64,000 nt of DNA, taken from contig OX291544.1 in assembly GCA_946406115.1 (NCBI GenBank), positions 496,001 to 560,000 of the forward strand. The letters are read 5' to 3'. Source of the stretch: Apoda limacodes (taxonomy: Eukaryota > Arthropoda > Insecta > Lepidoptera > Limacodidae). Position 1 is the first letter of the stretch, and each line of letters begins with the position of its first letter. The notes under the pieces were generated by a model. It was given only the letters and a program-made list of their open reading frames with translations, had not been told where the DNA came from and did no database searches. Positions 34,385 to 45,744 of this stretch are shown here, one piece after another. Position numbers and translations under genes: made by a program.

Positions 34385-35100
34385 TGAGTTACCATCCTTA
34401 AATAGTTATGTTACATAGAAACCATAGAACCAGTCAAAGGTTAAGTAAAAAATACTGCAGTGGCCTCTCAGACCGCTTGTCACCAGTTCCGTTACATAAA
34501 AACCATATCACCAGTCAAAGTTTAAGTAACAAATACTACAGTGGCCTCTCAGACCGCTCGTAAACAGTTACGTTACATAAAAACCATATCACCAGTCAAA
34601 TGTTAAATAATAAATACTGTAGTGGCCTCTCAGACCGCTCGTCACCAGTTACGTTACATAAAAACCATATCACCAGTCAAATGTTAAATAATAAATACTG
34701 TAGTGGCCTCTCAGACCGCTCGTCACCAGTTACGTTACATAAAAACCATATGACCATTAAAAGGTTAAGTAACAAATACTGTAGTGGCCTCTCAGACCAC
34801 TCGTAACCAGTTACGTTACATAAAACCATATCACCAGTCAAATGTTAAGTAATAAATACTGTAGTGGCCTCTCAGACCGCTTGTCACCAGTTACGTTACA
34901 TAAAAACCATATGACCAGTCAAAAGTTAAGTAACAAATACTGTAGTGGCCTCTCAGACCGCTCGTAACCAGTTACGTTACATAAAAACCATATCACCAGT
35001 CAAAGGTTAAGTAACAAATACTGCAGTAGCCTCTCAGACCGCTCGTAACCAGTTACGTTACGTAAAAACCATATCACTAGTCAAAGGTTAAGTAACAAAT
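34385..35100. repeat. 81-bp tandem array, 8-9 copies
   Basis: Anchors GTGGCCTCTCAGACCGCT sit at 34460, 34541, 34622 and onward at 81-bp steps. Each unit also has CAGTTACGTTACATAAAAAC, CATATCACCAGTCAAA and TTAAGTAACAAATACTG. The units vary mildly. The period is 27 codons, which explains an incidental open frame at 34600-34806. Confidence 0.95.
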
Positions 35101-35199
35101 TATTAGTGTTAAACTAATTTACAATCTTAGAAAGGGCATTATTTAGTTCATCATCATAACATGTTTTGAAGCGTTGACGTTAGCAAATAATACTTCATG

Positions 35200-35660
35200 G
35201 TTTTTTACATGATATGGTAGATCGTTATAAAACTGAAGAGTTTGTTTGTTTGTTTGCTTGAACGCACTAATCTCAAGAACTACTTGTCCGATTTGAAATT
35301 CCATTTGCCGAGAAAGGCTATATATCAACACGCTCAGGCCAATAGGAGCGGAGCACCAGTGAAGAATGTTTTAAAATCGGGGTTTTTGTTAAACGATTGA
35401 AGATTCGCAAAAATCATGTATGACAGAATTGTGCCCCTTTAAAAGTTCTAAAAAAAGTCCGTGACAGCATATGTCTAATCTTTTTAGGTTGGCTCACTAT
35501 AATACGGTCGCAACCGCAACGGCGTAACGGGGAACTCCCCTCCTGGCGTGATCGAGGCTCACGCTGGTTGAAGAGACGACCCCAACAGCGACAATCCAAG
35601 CCGAGGCGCGCGGGGAGCACTTGAGCGTTGGGCGCTATATGGGCTGAGACTCCTTTAGAG
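35200..35660. other. Dispersed-repeat-like block then GC-rich insert
   Basis: 35220-35410 contains GTTTGTTTGTTTGCTTGAAC, CTACTTGTCCGATTTGAAAT and ATATATCAACACGCTCAGGC, landmarks of non-coding repeats common in lepidopteran introns. 35490-35640 is a GC-rich patch with no recognisable coding. I cannot name either. Confidence 0.35.
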
Positions 35661-35925
35661 TCCCTCCAAAAAAAAAACCATCCCTACGCAGCTGACGCAA
35701 TGGACCTTGAATACAATAAAGGAATATTTTGACTTTTTTCAAGGAAAAAAAGTTTTGAGACTAAAAATTGGTTTATGGATAAAAATATAAATTGTAATCT
35801 GAAAAAGAAACTACTTACATCATGCATAAAGATACATTTACTCTAAGTTTATTCCAAAATGTTAAAAAAAATAGGCCACCAGTGCGAAGCCGGGACGGGC
35901 CGCTCTGGTAAGAAATACAAAAGAA

Positions 35926-35950
35926 CTGAACTGAACTGAACTGAACTGAA
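35926..35950. repeat. ACTGA pentanucleotide repeat x5
   Basis: A short perfect run of GAACT/ACTGA units. Confidence 0.9.
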
Positions 35951-36328
35951 GCGCTGCAACGGGCCGGGCTTCTTTACGTAATTAAGTAAAACTTGAATAT
36001 ACTATTTACAGGTTTATTTAACATTTATTTTACAAGCATACATAAGCGGGCTTTAGGCTTTCGATGCTTACCGTTTGAAGTTTTCCTTTAACCTCAATGT
36101 CAAAGGATTTGGGACCTCTTCGTAGTATTTGTAAGGACTAAGGTAAGGAGCTTGAAAAGACTTACGACTTGGACCTTGCTTTAAAAATACATGAGTGGCA
36201 GTGTCTTAGTCTTTAGGGACGTTTAGCATGCCACGATTTAGGTTGCGGTGTAAGGGTGCACATGGAGTTGCGAAGGTGGCTATCATAGTCACTCAAATCT
36301 AAAACTTCATTTTTGTCGATAGCAGGAG

Positions 36329-36641
36329 AATGTTTGGTACCGATGCCGCGCATTCTAATGTTTGGTACCGATGCCGCGCATTCTAATGTTTGGTACCGAT
36401 GCCGCGCATTCTAATGTTTGGTACCGATGCCGCGCATTCTAATGTTTGGTACCGATGCCGCGCATTCTAATGTTTGGAACCGATTATGCGCATTCTAATG
36501 TTTGGTACCGATGCCGCGCATTCTAATGTTTGGAACCGATTATGCGCATTCTAATGTTTGGTACCGATGCCGCGCATTCTAATGTTTGGTACCGATGCCG
36601 CGCATTCTAGTGTTTGGTACCGATGCCGCGCATTCTAATGT
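36329..36641. repeat. 28-bp minisatellite, ~11 copies
   Basis: The unit ATGTTTGGTACCGATGCCGC plus GCATTCTA repeats at 28-bp steps. Two units carry GGAACCGATTATGCGCA instead of GGTACCGATGCCGCGCA, and the two variants are spaced two units apart. The last unit runs into the target duplication of the hAT-like element. Confidence 0.95.
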
Positions 36642-36645
36642 GACT

Positions 36646-37496
36646 TAGTGATGAGCAATATTGGTCTTGGTCTTGCTGTCTTGGTCTTGGTCTTGCGAAA
36701 AAGCAAGACCAAGACCGAGACCGAAACCATTCTTCGACTTGCAAGACCAAGACCAAGACAATATGGACAAGAACAAGATTAATACCAAGACCGACTATGC
36801 AAGACCAAGATTAATTACGCAAGACTCAACCAAAATTTCTTTTTCACAGTAACTCGCCTTTTTCTATGTGAGATAAAATATTTATATTTAAAAAATACCC
36901 GCCTGCTAAAGAACGAAAAAAAGTACTGAAATCTGGAATTATATTCAGCAATACTAAATACTAAATTTTTAAAGTGCAATAAAATAAAGTATTTTACAAA
37001 ATAATGATTGATTTTAAACTATCTATTCACAATCCATCTTTGAATAACAATAAGAAATAATATTTTAATGAACTTTTTTTAATTCAAAGATAGTAAATTT
37101 AGGTTTAAAAATGTTTGTTGAATAAAAATAAAATGTTTACAAAATGTTTTGAAAGATGTTCGTTAAGAAATTATGGCAAGACCAAGACTAAAACCAAGAC
37201 CAAACAAAATACAGCAAGACCAAGACCAAGACTAGGTAAGCAAGACCAAGACCAAGACCAAGACCAAGACCGAGACCAGACAGATTTGAGCAAGACCAAG
37301 ACCAAGACTAGGTAAGCAAGACCAAGACCAAGACCAAGACCGAGACCAGACAGATTTGAGCAAGACCAAGACCAAGACTGAACAAGCAAGACCAAGACCA
37401 AGACCGAGACCAGACAGATTTGAGCAAGACCAAGACCAAGACTGAACAAGCAAGACTGTTCTAGTCTTGGTCTTGGTCTTGCTTTGCTCATCACTA
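36646..37496. mobile_element. hAT-like non-autonomous transposon (MITE) with CAAGAC subterminal repeats
   Basis: The ends TAGTGATGAGCAA (36646-36658) and TTGCTCATCACTA (37484-37496) are perfect 13-bp terminal inverted repeats. They are flanked by an exact 8-bp direct repeat ATGTGACT (36638-36645 and 37497-37504). An 8-bp target duplication and TAGTGATG-type ends are hAT hallmarks. The 851-bp body has no transposase. Next to each end lie inverted blocks of GTCTTG/CAAGAC hexamers, which may serve as transposase-binding repeats. Between them is an AT-rich core. Confidence 0.88.
37165..37475. repeat. CAAGAC-based compound repeat within the hAT-like element
   Basis: Hexamer CAAGAC(C) runs are built into longer units of ~70-75 bp that each end CGAGACCAGACAGATTTGAG (three times, at about 37268, 37349 and 37410). 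The array is followed by the inverted run GTCTTGGTCTTG. The many open frames here are artefacts. Confidence 0.93.
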
Positions 37497-37504
37497 ATGT
37501 GACT

Positions 37505-38855
37505 ACGTAATATTTGTCCGACAACGAATGCACTGCGCCCTGACGATATTAATATTGTCTTCTTACGAATCTCTGCTCTTACCTAATAATACAAATAAAA
37601 AGAAATCCAATTTATTAAAACTCTGTTCCTTTCAGTGGATCGTCTTAAGGCTTCTATTACAGAATTCAGTGAAATTTAGCAGTTTTTGAAAGAGCTTCTA
37701 CTCGGTTTCAGAAGCTCCAAAAAATCAGAAAACATTATCAATTCCTCTACAATTAATGTCACATTTGGTTTTCTTGTAACTTGCTTCGGTTTTTAATTAA
37801 AAATGAAAATGCAATGCAGTCTTTAAAAATTAAATTCGTAACTACTGCTAAACGGTTGCGACGATTTTGATCGCTGTTGCACCAAAATTTGAAAGCTTAC
37901 TTGTTTTTTAATTGTTACATTTATTTTAAATCCAACAATATTTTCCTAAGAAAATTAAAGAAAACCTAAATTACGGGTTGCTAAAAACAAGCGGGTCCCT
38001 GCTTCTCTAGCATTCGCACGGTGAGGCTGTGTCTCACGTATTCTGTTACGTTGACCAGTATTTCGGGTACACACACACACGTCCTTTATGTTTGCCTACA
38101 GCAATTTTTTGAGTGTGTGCGTTTAAAGAATTTGCGCGTAGACGCTTTAGGTTATTATTTTAGTTAAGTACTCGTACCTACCTATAGTTTATGATCTCGC
38201 GCATGAAGTATATAGGTGCCAAATACGTTTAGATTTTTCTGAATTTTGATATGACAACCGATTATGTTTCCATCGTAATTTAACAAAGCCAGTCTAGTGT
38301 TCGAGTAAATGCAGTAGGAACCTATGATATACATATAGATGTAACGCGCACTATAGCGGGAAAACTTGCCGTTATCAATGGTGTTGAAAAGCGTACTTTG
38401 GTTGGAAATTTTCTGCTTTATATTCTTAATGTATGTAAACGATACCACGACGCCGCCTCTATCAAGTAGCTAGTGAAAAGTAATCTGCTACTCAAAATCT
38501 AAAAAATTGTTTGACATAATATGTTTTATTTCATTGAAATTTATTTGCATATTTTACTATTTTTAGTCCAATTTTGGTGGACTATTACTTAAGTTCTATT
38601 TCCGGAGATCTACCCTAATATATCTTTATATTTTTTTTAACATCACTGACAGAATATTTATGTTCATATAGGACACCTGCCTGATTTTATCAGAACGAAT
38701 GATAGAATTATAGGACTTACTCTCTTACCCCGGTTTCCCCGTTCGGCATTAAAAAGGTTCATCCGGAAACCTTTTCATATATCGTCGACTATATCTTGTA
38801 ACTATTATTGTAATTAAATAATAGGTATGGACAGAGAGAACTTTACCAAAACCTT
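37505..38855. other. AT-rich gene-free stretch
   Basis: Contains a short (CA)n near 38070. No gene, tandem repeat or inverted repeat is recognised. Confidence 0.45.
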
Positions 38856-38859
38856 ACGG

Positions 38860-40735
38860 GCGACTAAAGACAGTTGGCATCATGATCATAATCATCCAAA
38901 TACACTATGGTAGGATGCCAAAGATTACATTAATGCTGTCGTACAGAAATCACAGCCCAAACCGCCTCCGCTAAAGCATCAGCACTGGATGTCTGTAGAA
39001 ACGTGGCGTATGGTTGAAGATCGCAGAAACCAGAAAGCGAGCGGTGCTACAGTACAAGAACTCAATTTATTCCCTTAGTTCCAAGATACAGGCTGCTTGT
39101 AGGAGAGACGGGAATAAGGCCCTTAATAACGTCTGTGAATCGATAGAACGACATCCTCAAAAGTTTTAAACAAAAGATCTTCACATGAAAATACGATACA
39201 TCTCCCGCCAATTCAAACCGAAGACCTGGGCTTTAGAAAATTCCGCTGGCACAAAAGTAACAGACATAAAAGCAATTGTGGAAACATGGAAGGATTATTG
39301 CAGTTCCCTATCTGCTGCCCCTAGCCTCATTTCAAACACAGCAGCGCTGTCTCCACCATCTGAACTAGAACCTGATATATTAAAGGACGAAATACGGGAA
39401 GCAATAAAACATCTAAAATGCAATAAAGCCGTCGGTGTAGATGAGATTCCAATTGAGATCATAGAGGAAATTGGAGTAGATATACTTGCTAAAATCTGTT
39501 GTAAAATTTGGGAGACTGGACAATGGCCCAAGGACTGGTCTTTCTCCCTTTTCATACCTCTGCACAAAAAAGGCTCCACAAAAAAGTGCAATAACTACAG
39601 ACTGATTTCTCTCATATCACATGCTAGTAAGATCCTTCTACATATCATCAACAACAGACTACGTTCATTTCTGTCTCGCGAGATCGCACCCGAGCAGGCA
39701 GGCTTTGTCAAGGGGAGGGGAACGAGAGAAAAAATTCTTATCCTACGACCAATTGTAGAAAAATGCAGAGAATTTAAAAACCCTCTCTTCATATGTTTCG
39801 TAGACTTTAGAAAAGCCTTTGACACTGTCCAGTGGAGGGAGATGTGGAGGGTACTAACAGAAATGAAAGTACCAAATCATTTAACATTCCTAGGATAGTG
39901 CTCGAGGACTGGGACAAAGGGGTTTCAATTGGAGGTCGGAAGGTGACTAATTTAAGATATGCTGATAACACCACTCTTCTTACATCATCTAGAGAAGATA
40001 TGGAAAATATCCTACAGCGGCTAGAATCGAACAGTTTAAGGTTGGCTCTCGCTATTAATCGTGAAAAGACTAAAATGATGATAGTAGACCGGTCGCAGAA
40101 TAACCAACCGGATGTCAAATACATAGCGAGCTGTGAAGTTGTTCAGAGCTATATCTACTTGGGCTCCAACATCACGAATACCGGAGGCTGTGAAGATGAG
40201 ATTCGAAGACGCTGTGCTGTGACTCGTTCGGCTGTTGAGAAGCTCACAAAGATCTGGAAAAACCGTAGGATAACCAAAGCCACTAAGACCCGGGTTATGA
40301 AAAGTCTCGTCTTCTCGATCTTTCTATACGGAGCGGAGGAAAATTGATGCACTATAAATGTGGTCCTGGAGGCGGCTGTTAAGGATCCCGTGGACAGCTC
40401 ACCGGACCAACGTATCGATTTTAGAAGAACTTAAGATAAAGGAAAGACTATCGTCGACTGTCCAGATACGAATCCTTAAATTCTTCGGACACGTTACCCG
40501 CAAAGAGGACTCAATGGAGCGTCTGGTAGTACAAGCTAGAATGGATGGCAAGAGACCACGTGGTCGGTCCCCGACTAGGTGGTCAGACCTCATAAAGTCC
40601 ACCACACAATCCACCATGACTGAATGCTATCGCAATGCTGGCAATAGAAACAAATGGAAATGCATTGCTAGAGCCGCCACTCAAGAGTTAAGACATACCG
40701 TAACCATGACCACTCTGCCAAGAGTGTCCGACTGA
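38860..40735 (+). pseudogene. LINE D1: RTE-like RT relic lacking RT block 5
   Basis: A plus-strand relic. The linker (KPPPLKHQHWMSVETWRMVE, about 38957) precedes the RT at 39185-39898. That carries KCNKAVGVDEIPIEIIEE, KDWSFSLFIPLHKKGSTKK, the NNYRLISLISHASKILL block, EQAGFVKGRGTREKI and ICFVDFRKAFDTVQW. At about 39890 it jumps directly to IVLEDWDKGVSIGGRKVTNL, so the (G)VRQGC block between them is gone. The active site then reads RYADN instead of YADD (about 39957-39971). The C-terminal part (40358-40735) has RRLLRIPWTAHRTNVSILEE, ILKFFGHVTRKED and GRSPTRWSDLIKST, typical of lepidopteran RTE-type ORFs. It is frameshifted and cannot be active. Confidence 0.82.
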
Positions 40736-40739
40736 GAAG

Positions 40740-41300
40740 AGAAAAATTATTTATTTTCAAAGTGACTATATAACAAAATATTCTGTGAATATTTTCAGCG
40801 TGTACCTGTGCCAATAGCAAAATTAAGCAACAAAATCACGTTTGTTGTATGGAAGCTCGCTTATGTATTTATTTTATTCTGTTTTTTAGTATTTGTTGTT
40901 TTTTAGTATTTCAACTGTCTAACTATCACGGTTCATGAGGTGCAGCCTGATGACAGATGTCTTAGTAATAGGGTTCCGCTAATAACCCTTTGGGTACGGA
41001 ACCCTAATAATCAAAAGAAAAAGGCTAAAATCGTATTACCATCTGTGCGTTTTGGTCTGATTTTTGTGAAATTGGTAGCTATTTCATGAAACTTTGTTGG
41101 AAGACAGGCAGATGTAAACATGTAGATATATCTTTCTAAATACGACGTATAGTTGGTAAAAGATCATATTTAAATTATAATATAGGACTTCGAAATGTGT
41201 CCTTTAATGTTCCCCTCATTACCATTCGATGATACGCACGACTATGCTGTCGCACCCCGCTCAGTAGAGTCGGAGACAGTCATCTCTTTGCGGTCGGGCA
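40740..41300. other. Gene-free stretch with a short hairpin
   Basis: An inverted motif AGGGTTCCG ... CGGAACCCTAA lies at about 40970-41008, a hairpin seen near the ends of many lepidopteran dispersed repeats (a Helitron-like 3' end is one possibility). The rest is unassigned. Confidence 0.4.
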
Positions 41301-42580
41301 AGGCACAGGTTTGAAAAACATTTTCATTACATACATTATAAAAAAATTGAATTACCATTTATCTCATTACCGTTCATTACCTTTTAGATATATCGAATGG
41401 TAATGAGAAATCACAAATAGTAATGAGAAAATATGTGTTACATTCTATAGTGGTACACAATGTAATAATATATCTTTACAACATATATCTTCGCTACTCG
41501 TTATGTTGTGGTTTAAGTACATATGCTGTAAAAGCAATTTAAATTTACATACTCAAAAAGTTTGGTATATAGGAGAGGGTGGCGTACCTTGGGTCACTTA
41601 GTATTATATTTATTTATCATTCTGGTTGATTTTTGATCCTAAATAACTGTACCAAATAATACAGCAATAACTTGACAAGATATTACTAGTGAAATATTAA
41701 TGTTTTACTTAGGCGGTAAACATAACATCAGGCGGACAATTAGCTTGTTTGTCATCTTAGTGGTATAAAAAACTAAATATTTTCCGTCTTAATTATGTAC
41801 GATTTTCTAAAATTTTGTACTTATCTAATGGGAATCAAGATCAATCTGCTGGACCTGATATGATACCACTTATTTTTTTGTTAATTGTGCAGAAAATATA
41901 TCATTACCACTTTCATTATTTTTCAAAGATCTATTAATGAAGGCACAGGTTTGAAAAACATTTTCATTACATACATTATAAAAAAATTGAATTACCATTT
42001 ATCTCATTACCGTTCATTACCTTTTAGATATATCGAATGGTAATCAGAAATAACAAATAGTAATGAGAAAATATGTGTTACATTCTATAGTGGTACACAA
42101 TGTAATAATATATCTTTACAACATATATCTTCGCTACTCGTTATGTTGTGGTTTAAGTACATATGCTGTAAAAGCAATTTAAATTTACATACTCAAAAAG
42201 TTTGGTATATAGGAGAGGGTGGCGTACCTTGGGTCACTTAGTATTATATTTATTTATCATTCTGGTTGATTTTTGATCCTAAATAACTGTACCAAATAAT
42301 ACAGCAATAACTTGACAAGATATTACTAGTGAAATATTAATGTTTTACTTAGGCGGTAAACCTAACATCAGGCGGACAATTAGCTTGTTTGTCATCTTAG
42401 TGGTATAAAAAACTAAATATTTTCCGTCTTAATTATGTACGATTTTCTAAAATTTTGTACTTATCTAATGGGAATCAAGATCAATCTGCTGGACCTGATA
42501 TGATACCACTTATTTTTTTGTTAATTGTGCAGAAAATATATCATTACCACTTTCATTATTTTTCAAAGATCTATTAATGA
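41301..42580. repeat. 640-bp tandem duplication
   Basis: 41301-41940 and 41941-42580 are two head-to-tail copies with only a few substitutions (for example AATGAGAAATCAC versus AATCAGAAATAAC, and AACATAACATC versus AACCTAACATC). Both boundaries fall on AAGGC, giving microhomology. The duplicated unit includes a B-type 3' tail fragment (about 41710-41775 and 42350-42415) and the start of the LINE G1 RT (SAGPDMIP-equivalent), so the event postdates those insertions. Confidence 0.97.
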
Positions 42581-43640
42581 AGGCGTAGCATTTAGCAATA
42601 TTGCTAAAGTATTTGAGAAAATTGTATATGGAGATGTTGTTTCTGTACTGAAAGATCAGTTTCATCCTGCTTAACATGGATTTCTCAAATCAATGGACAG
42701 TGGTGGACAAGTTGACGTTATATACACTGATTATGGCAAGGCATTTGATCGTATTGTACATCGGCTACTTTTGTTACTGAAAGCTGGAGTCCAGGGTAAC
42801 TTACATAGTTGGTTTATGTCATATATAGAAAATCGCTCGCAAGCAGTCGTAGCTAACAATTACATATCTAGCTGGGTCAAAGTTCCAGGAGGTGTCCCCA
42901 GGGATCTCTTTTGGGTCCTTTCCTCTTTTTAATCTTTATTTCTGATATCAATGTTTGCTTTAAAAATTCTAAAGTACTTATTTTTGCTGATGACATGAAA
43001 ATCTTCAAGTCTATAACAACGACTACAGATGTTACTTCTCTTCAAGAAGATCTTGTAAGACTTGATGAGTATTGTGATACTAATAAATTAGTACTTGACT
43101 CTGCTAAATTTTCTGTCTTATCATTTACCCGACGCGAACATTCAATACTTAGTAAGTATTACCTGAAAAACTATTAGTTGCTAAGAGAACAGTCAGTAAA
43201 ACTTAAGTGTGATACATGATTCTAAATTAATTTTGATGAACATATTAATGATATAATAAAGAAAGCATATAAATCACTAGGATTTATTATGCGAACATGT
43301 AGAGAATATAAAAACTTTTAAAATATTATATTTTAGTACATATGTAAGAAGCAAGTTAGAATATTGCTCTCAAATCTGGAATCTTAAATATAATACTTAC
43401 ATAACAAGTATTGAGGCAATACAAAGGAAATTTCTTGGGTACCTCAATTATCGAACTTATACCCCAGCCGATTACTATATTCTAGCTTGCAAAAAATACC
43501 ATCTCCTTCCATTATACAAACGTCTAGAAATCGCAGATATCATTTTACTTATGAAAATTGCCCAGAGCCAAATTAATGGTCCTGAACTACTGAGTGAGAG
43601 ATAGAATCTATATGTTCCATCTAGATTGCGCAGGAAAAGT
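42465..43640 (+). pseudogene. LINE G1: Jockey-like RT relic
   Basis: A plus-strand relic. The RT begins with NQDQSAGPDMIPLIF, a block that is also present in the first copy of the 640-bp duplication (about 41825). It continues with AKVFEKIVYGDVVS, VIYTDYGKAFDRIVHRLLL, SYIENRSQAVV and KVPGGVP. There a 1-nt shift near 42900 moves frame to MGPFLFLIFISDINVCFKNS, then LIFADDMKIFKS (about 42983). The C-terminal part (EYCSQIWN, FLGYLNYRTYTPADYY) reaches about 43640. The block between fingers and AKVFEK is shortened. Stops and shifts make it dead. Confidence 0.82.
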
Positions 43641-44065
43641 CATATTTTTGAGTTTAAATAAAACATGTAGCTTTAGAAATTGTAGGATATGTTTTTTGAG
43701 CGTTTGGTAATGCTATGATTGTATTGGAATTAACTATTGGGCATGTTTTGCATCCAGGGCGGTATCATGGGAGTGTGTTGGTTGTTGTAGGAAATGTTGG
43801 ATTTGTGGTGTGTGACTTAATTTTAGTTAAAATTTGTTTATTATTCTTGTTTTGTCGAAATGTGATCGTTAAAAGATTTATTACCTACACCACCAACCAT
43901 CCTGTTGCGTATACATCATCGAATGTCACGACTGTAATTCATACTCTACCTATAGGAGAAACTATCAATCCATTACATATACGAGTCAATCATCATCGAC
44001 ACACCACAGATTCTTAGTCAATTAATTCAACAATATAATAATCTAAAATTAATAATAATAGTAAT
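43640..44065. other. Unassigned stretch with a 100-codon open frame
   Basis: An open frame at 43715-44017 encodes a peptide with a hydrophobic middle (FVVCDLILVKICLLFLF). I recognise no family, the start context is unremarkable, and neighbours are relics. Chance is a fair explanation. Confidence 0.25.
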
Positions 44066-44074
44066 ATGTCCTAG

Positions 44075-44150
44075 TCAAACACAACACTACAAACACAACA
44101 CTACAAACAACACTACAAACACAACACTACAAACACAACACTGCAAACAT
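44075..44150. repeat. AACACTACAAAC short tandem repeat
   Basis: About five imperfect copies of AACACTACAAACAC, with one unit shortened and a T-to-G variant at the end (CACTGCAAAC). Confidence 0.9.
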
Positions 44151-45430
44151 TAAAACTATTTTAGCAGTAAGTATTACTCGTCCGGATGTAATAAAATGTG
44201 GACATACGACATGTGCTGCAAATACGATTTGTCGTAATGTGTTTAAGAATAAATCTATATCTTGTGAAGATATTAATGAGTTTAGGAGCATGAGAGTGCG
44301 CCAGGTAGGGGCTCTGGCCGGCAGGGCTAGGGCTAGTGGTGGGCGTTTGCGGCGCGGTCCAGGCTCACCCCCCGCACCTCGAGTTGTTCTACTGGGAACG
44401 TACAGGATGATCTTTGCCAGTGCTAACGGATTGTCTACTTTGTTTTGGAGTAGAAGGTAGAAGTGAACAATTGCCTGTACCTTCCTTCCTAGCTGTAGGG
44501 TGTCGAGACGCATCATGCCTGTGACAAAAAGTGATGGATATAGGAGAGGATAGTATCCGATGTGGATTTTCTTGTATAAAAAACGACAGAACTTTTTATG
44601 ATTTTTTTCGATTATACTTATGTACTTGGCCTCAGAAAGATCTCAAATAAGGGCATTGTATTCCTTGCAACTACTCACATTGTATTCCTTGCAACTACTC
44701 ACATTTTATTCCTCGCAACTACTCACATTGTATTCCTTGCAACTACTCACATTGTATTCCTTGCAACTACTCACATAACCGTTGTATTACATTACTGCCG
44801 GTTTGCAGTCTTAGAACCTGTATGTTTGCCGCGTTATAAAATCCAGTGTTTTCTTGGCTTTTTTTGTCACGTTCATAATGTGTTCTATAAAGTCGAGGCG
44901 GGAGTTGAACGTTATACCCATGTCTCGGAATTCCTTTACTCTTGTAACAACAGAGTCTGAGAGGCTGTAATTGTAAATTTGGAGAGTCCTAGACTTGTTG
45001 AGGTAAAAGTGGAGACAGTTATTGCTACTCCATTTCTCTACTTAATATGTCGCTCTGTAGAGCTCTACTGTTCGACGCAGACCACACACCCATTTACAAC
45101 TTGAGATCATCAGCAAACATTAGGCACCTCGCATCTTTGATGACCTGTGGTAGGTCATTAACAATGATCAGAAAAAGAACAGATCCCAATGAACTACCCT
45201 GACTTAGTCCGGATCTGGTGTAGTAGGGTTGGAATCTGTGCCCAGCAAGTTGAACGTATTGCTTTCGATCGCTGAGATAATTTGCAAAAATCTCAGTAGC
45301 TTCGGGTTAAGGCCTATTGCCCTGTCGAAATCTTTTTGGAAGTCGAAGTAGGCGTCTACTTGCCGTCCTAAGTACATTTCAGTATTTGCATAATCAACAA
45401 AGTTTATGTGGTTTTTACACCTCACAAACT
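44150..45430 (-). pseudogene. LINE I1: minus-strand RT relic
   Basis: Read on the minus strand from 45425: DAYFDFQKDFDRAIG (RT block 4 with the catalytic FDR), HRFQPYYTRSGLSQGSSLGS (block 5), VNDLPQVIKDARCLMFADD (active site at 45106-45117) followed by a stop. A frameshifted C-terminal part follows (DKKSQENTGFYNAANIQ, about 44800-44870). After a 24-bp minisatellite comes MMRLDTLQLGRKVQAIVHFY with SRTTRGAGGEPGP (44127-44516), the C-terminal end. It has a Jockey-like organisation. Multiple stops make it inactive. It ends ~130 bp upstream of vg exon A. Confidence 0.75.
44655..44778. repeat. 24-bp minisatellite x5 within LINE I1
   Basis: The unit ATTGTATTCCTTGCAACTAC plus TCAC repeats about five times at 24-bp steps (one unit has TTTTATTCCTCG). 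It lies between two coding blocks of I1. Confidence 0.95.
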
Positions 45431-45558
45431 GTGCACATTACAATAATCGTATTGTGGAAAAAGTTTTCATTTCATTTTTGTTGAACTTATTAGGAACTTT
45501 CTGAATAAGCAAAATGTCAGTCAAGATATGACCTAATCTGTGGTTGCGTTGTGTGCAG

Positions 45559-45685
45559 AGACTGTGCCGCTGGCGTCGCGAAACCTACCTGCGTCGTTCT
45601 TCAGCGCGACTGCCGTGGCCGGACTCCCCGCCACGCCCGCCGTCGATCTCTACGAGTACGACCCTTGGCACCAGCACTACTCGGG
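45559..45685 (+). CDS. vg: vestigial (vg) internal exon A
   Basis: Vestigial is a nuclear cofactor that binds Scalloped (TEAD) to drive insect wing development. This 127-nt segment follows a splice acceptor (TTGCGTTGTGTGCAG, ending at 45558; CAGAG at 45560 is the alternative) and ends at donor GG|GTGACT, leaving two nucleotides of a codon. It reads VPLASRNLPASFF, then a short variable part, then DLYEYDPWHQHYSG. From memory of Drosophila Vg, the matching region has SNRNFPPSFW, later DLYG and DPW, then HYGSY, in the same order. Codons are GC-rich against an AT-rich flank. The upstream exon with the Scalloped-binding TONDU domain was not found. A 71-codon open frame starting at 45544 in another frame is a shadow. 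The orthology call is strong but rests on motif memory without an alignment. Confidence 0.82.
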
Positions 45686-45744
45686 GTGACTACTTTACCT
45701 TATATTTTACCGATACTTTACCTTATTCGAATCAAAATCCTTTT

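Noticed and set aside
37115..37533. Several open frames with KTKTKT or LGLGLVL repeats
   Set aside because: Products of CAAGAC/GTCTTG hexamers inside a non-coding MITE.
43715..44017. New 100-residue membrane protein gene
   Set aside because: One hydrophobic stretch only, no recognisable family, no promoter or splice evidence, and set between LINE relics.
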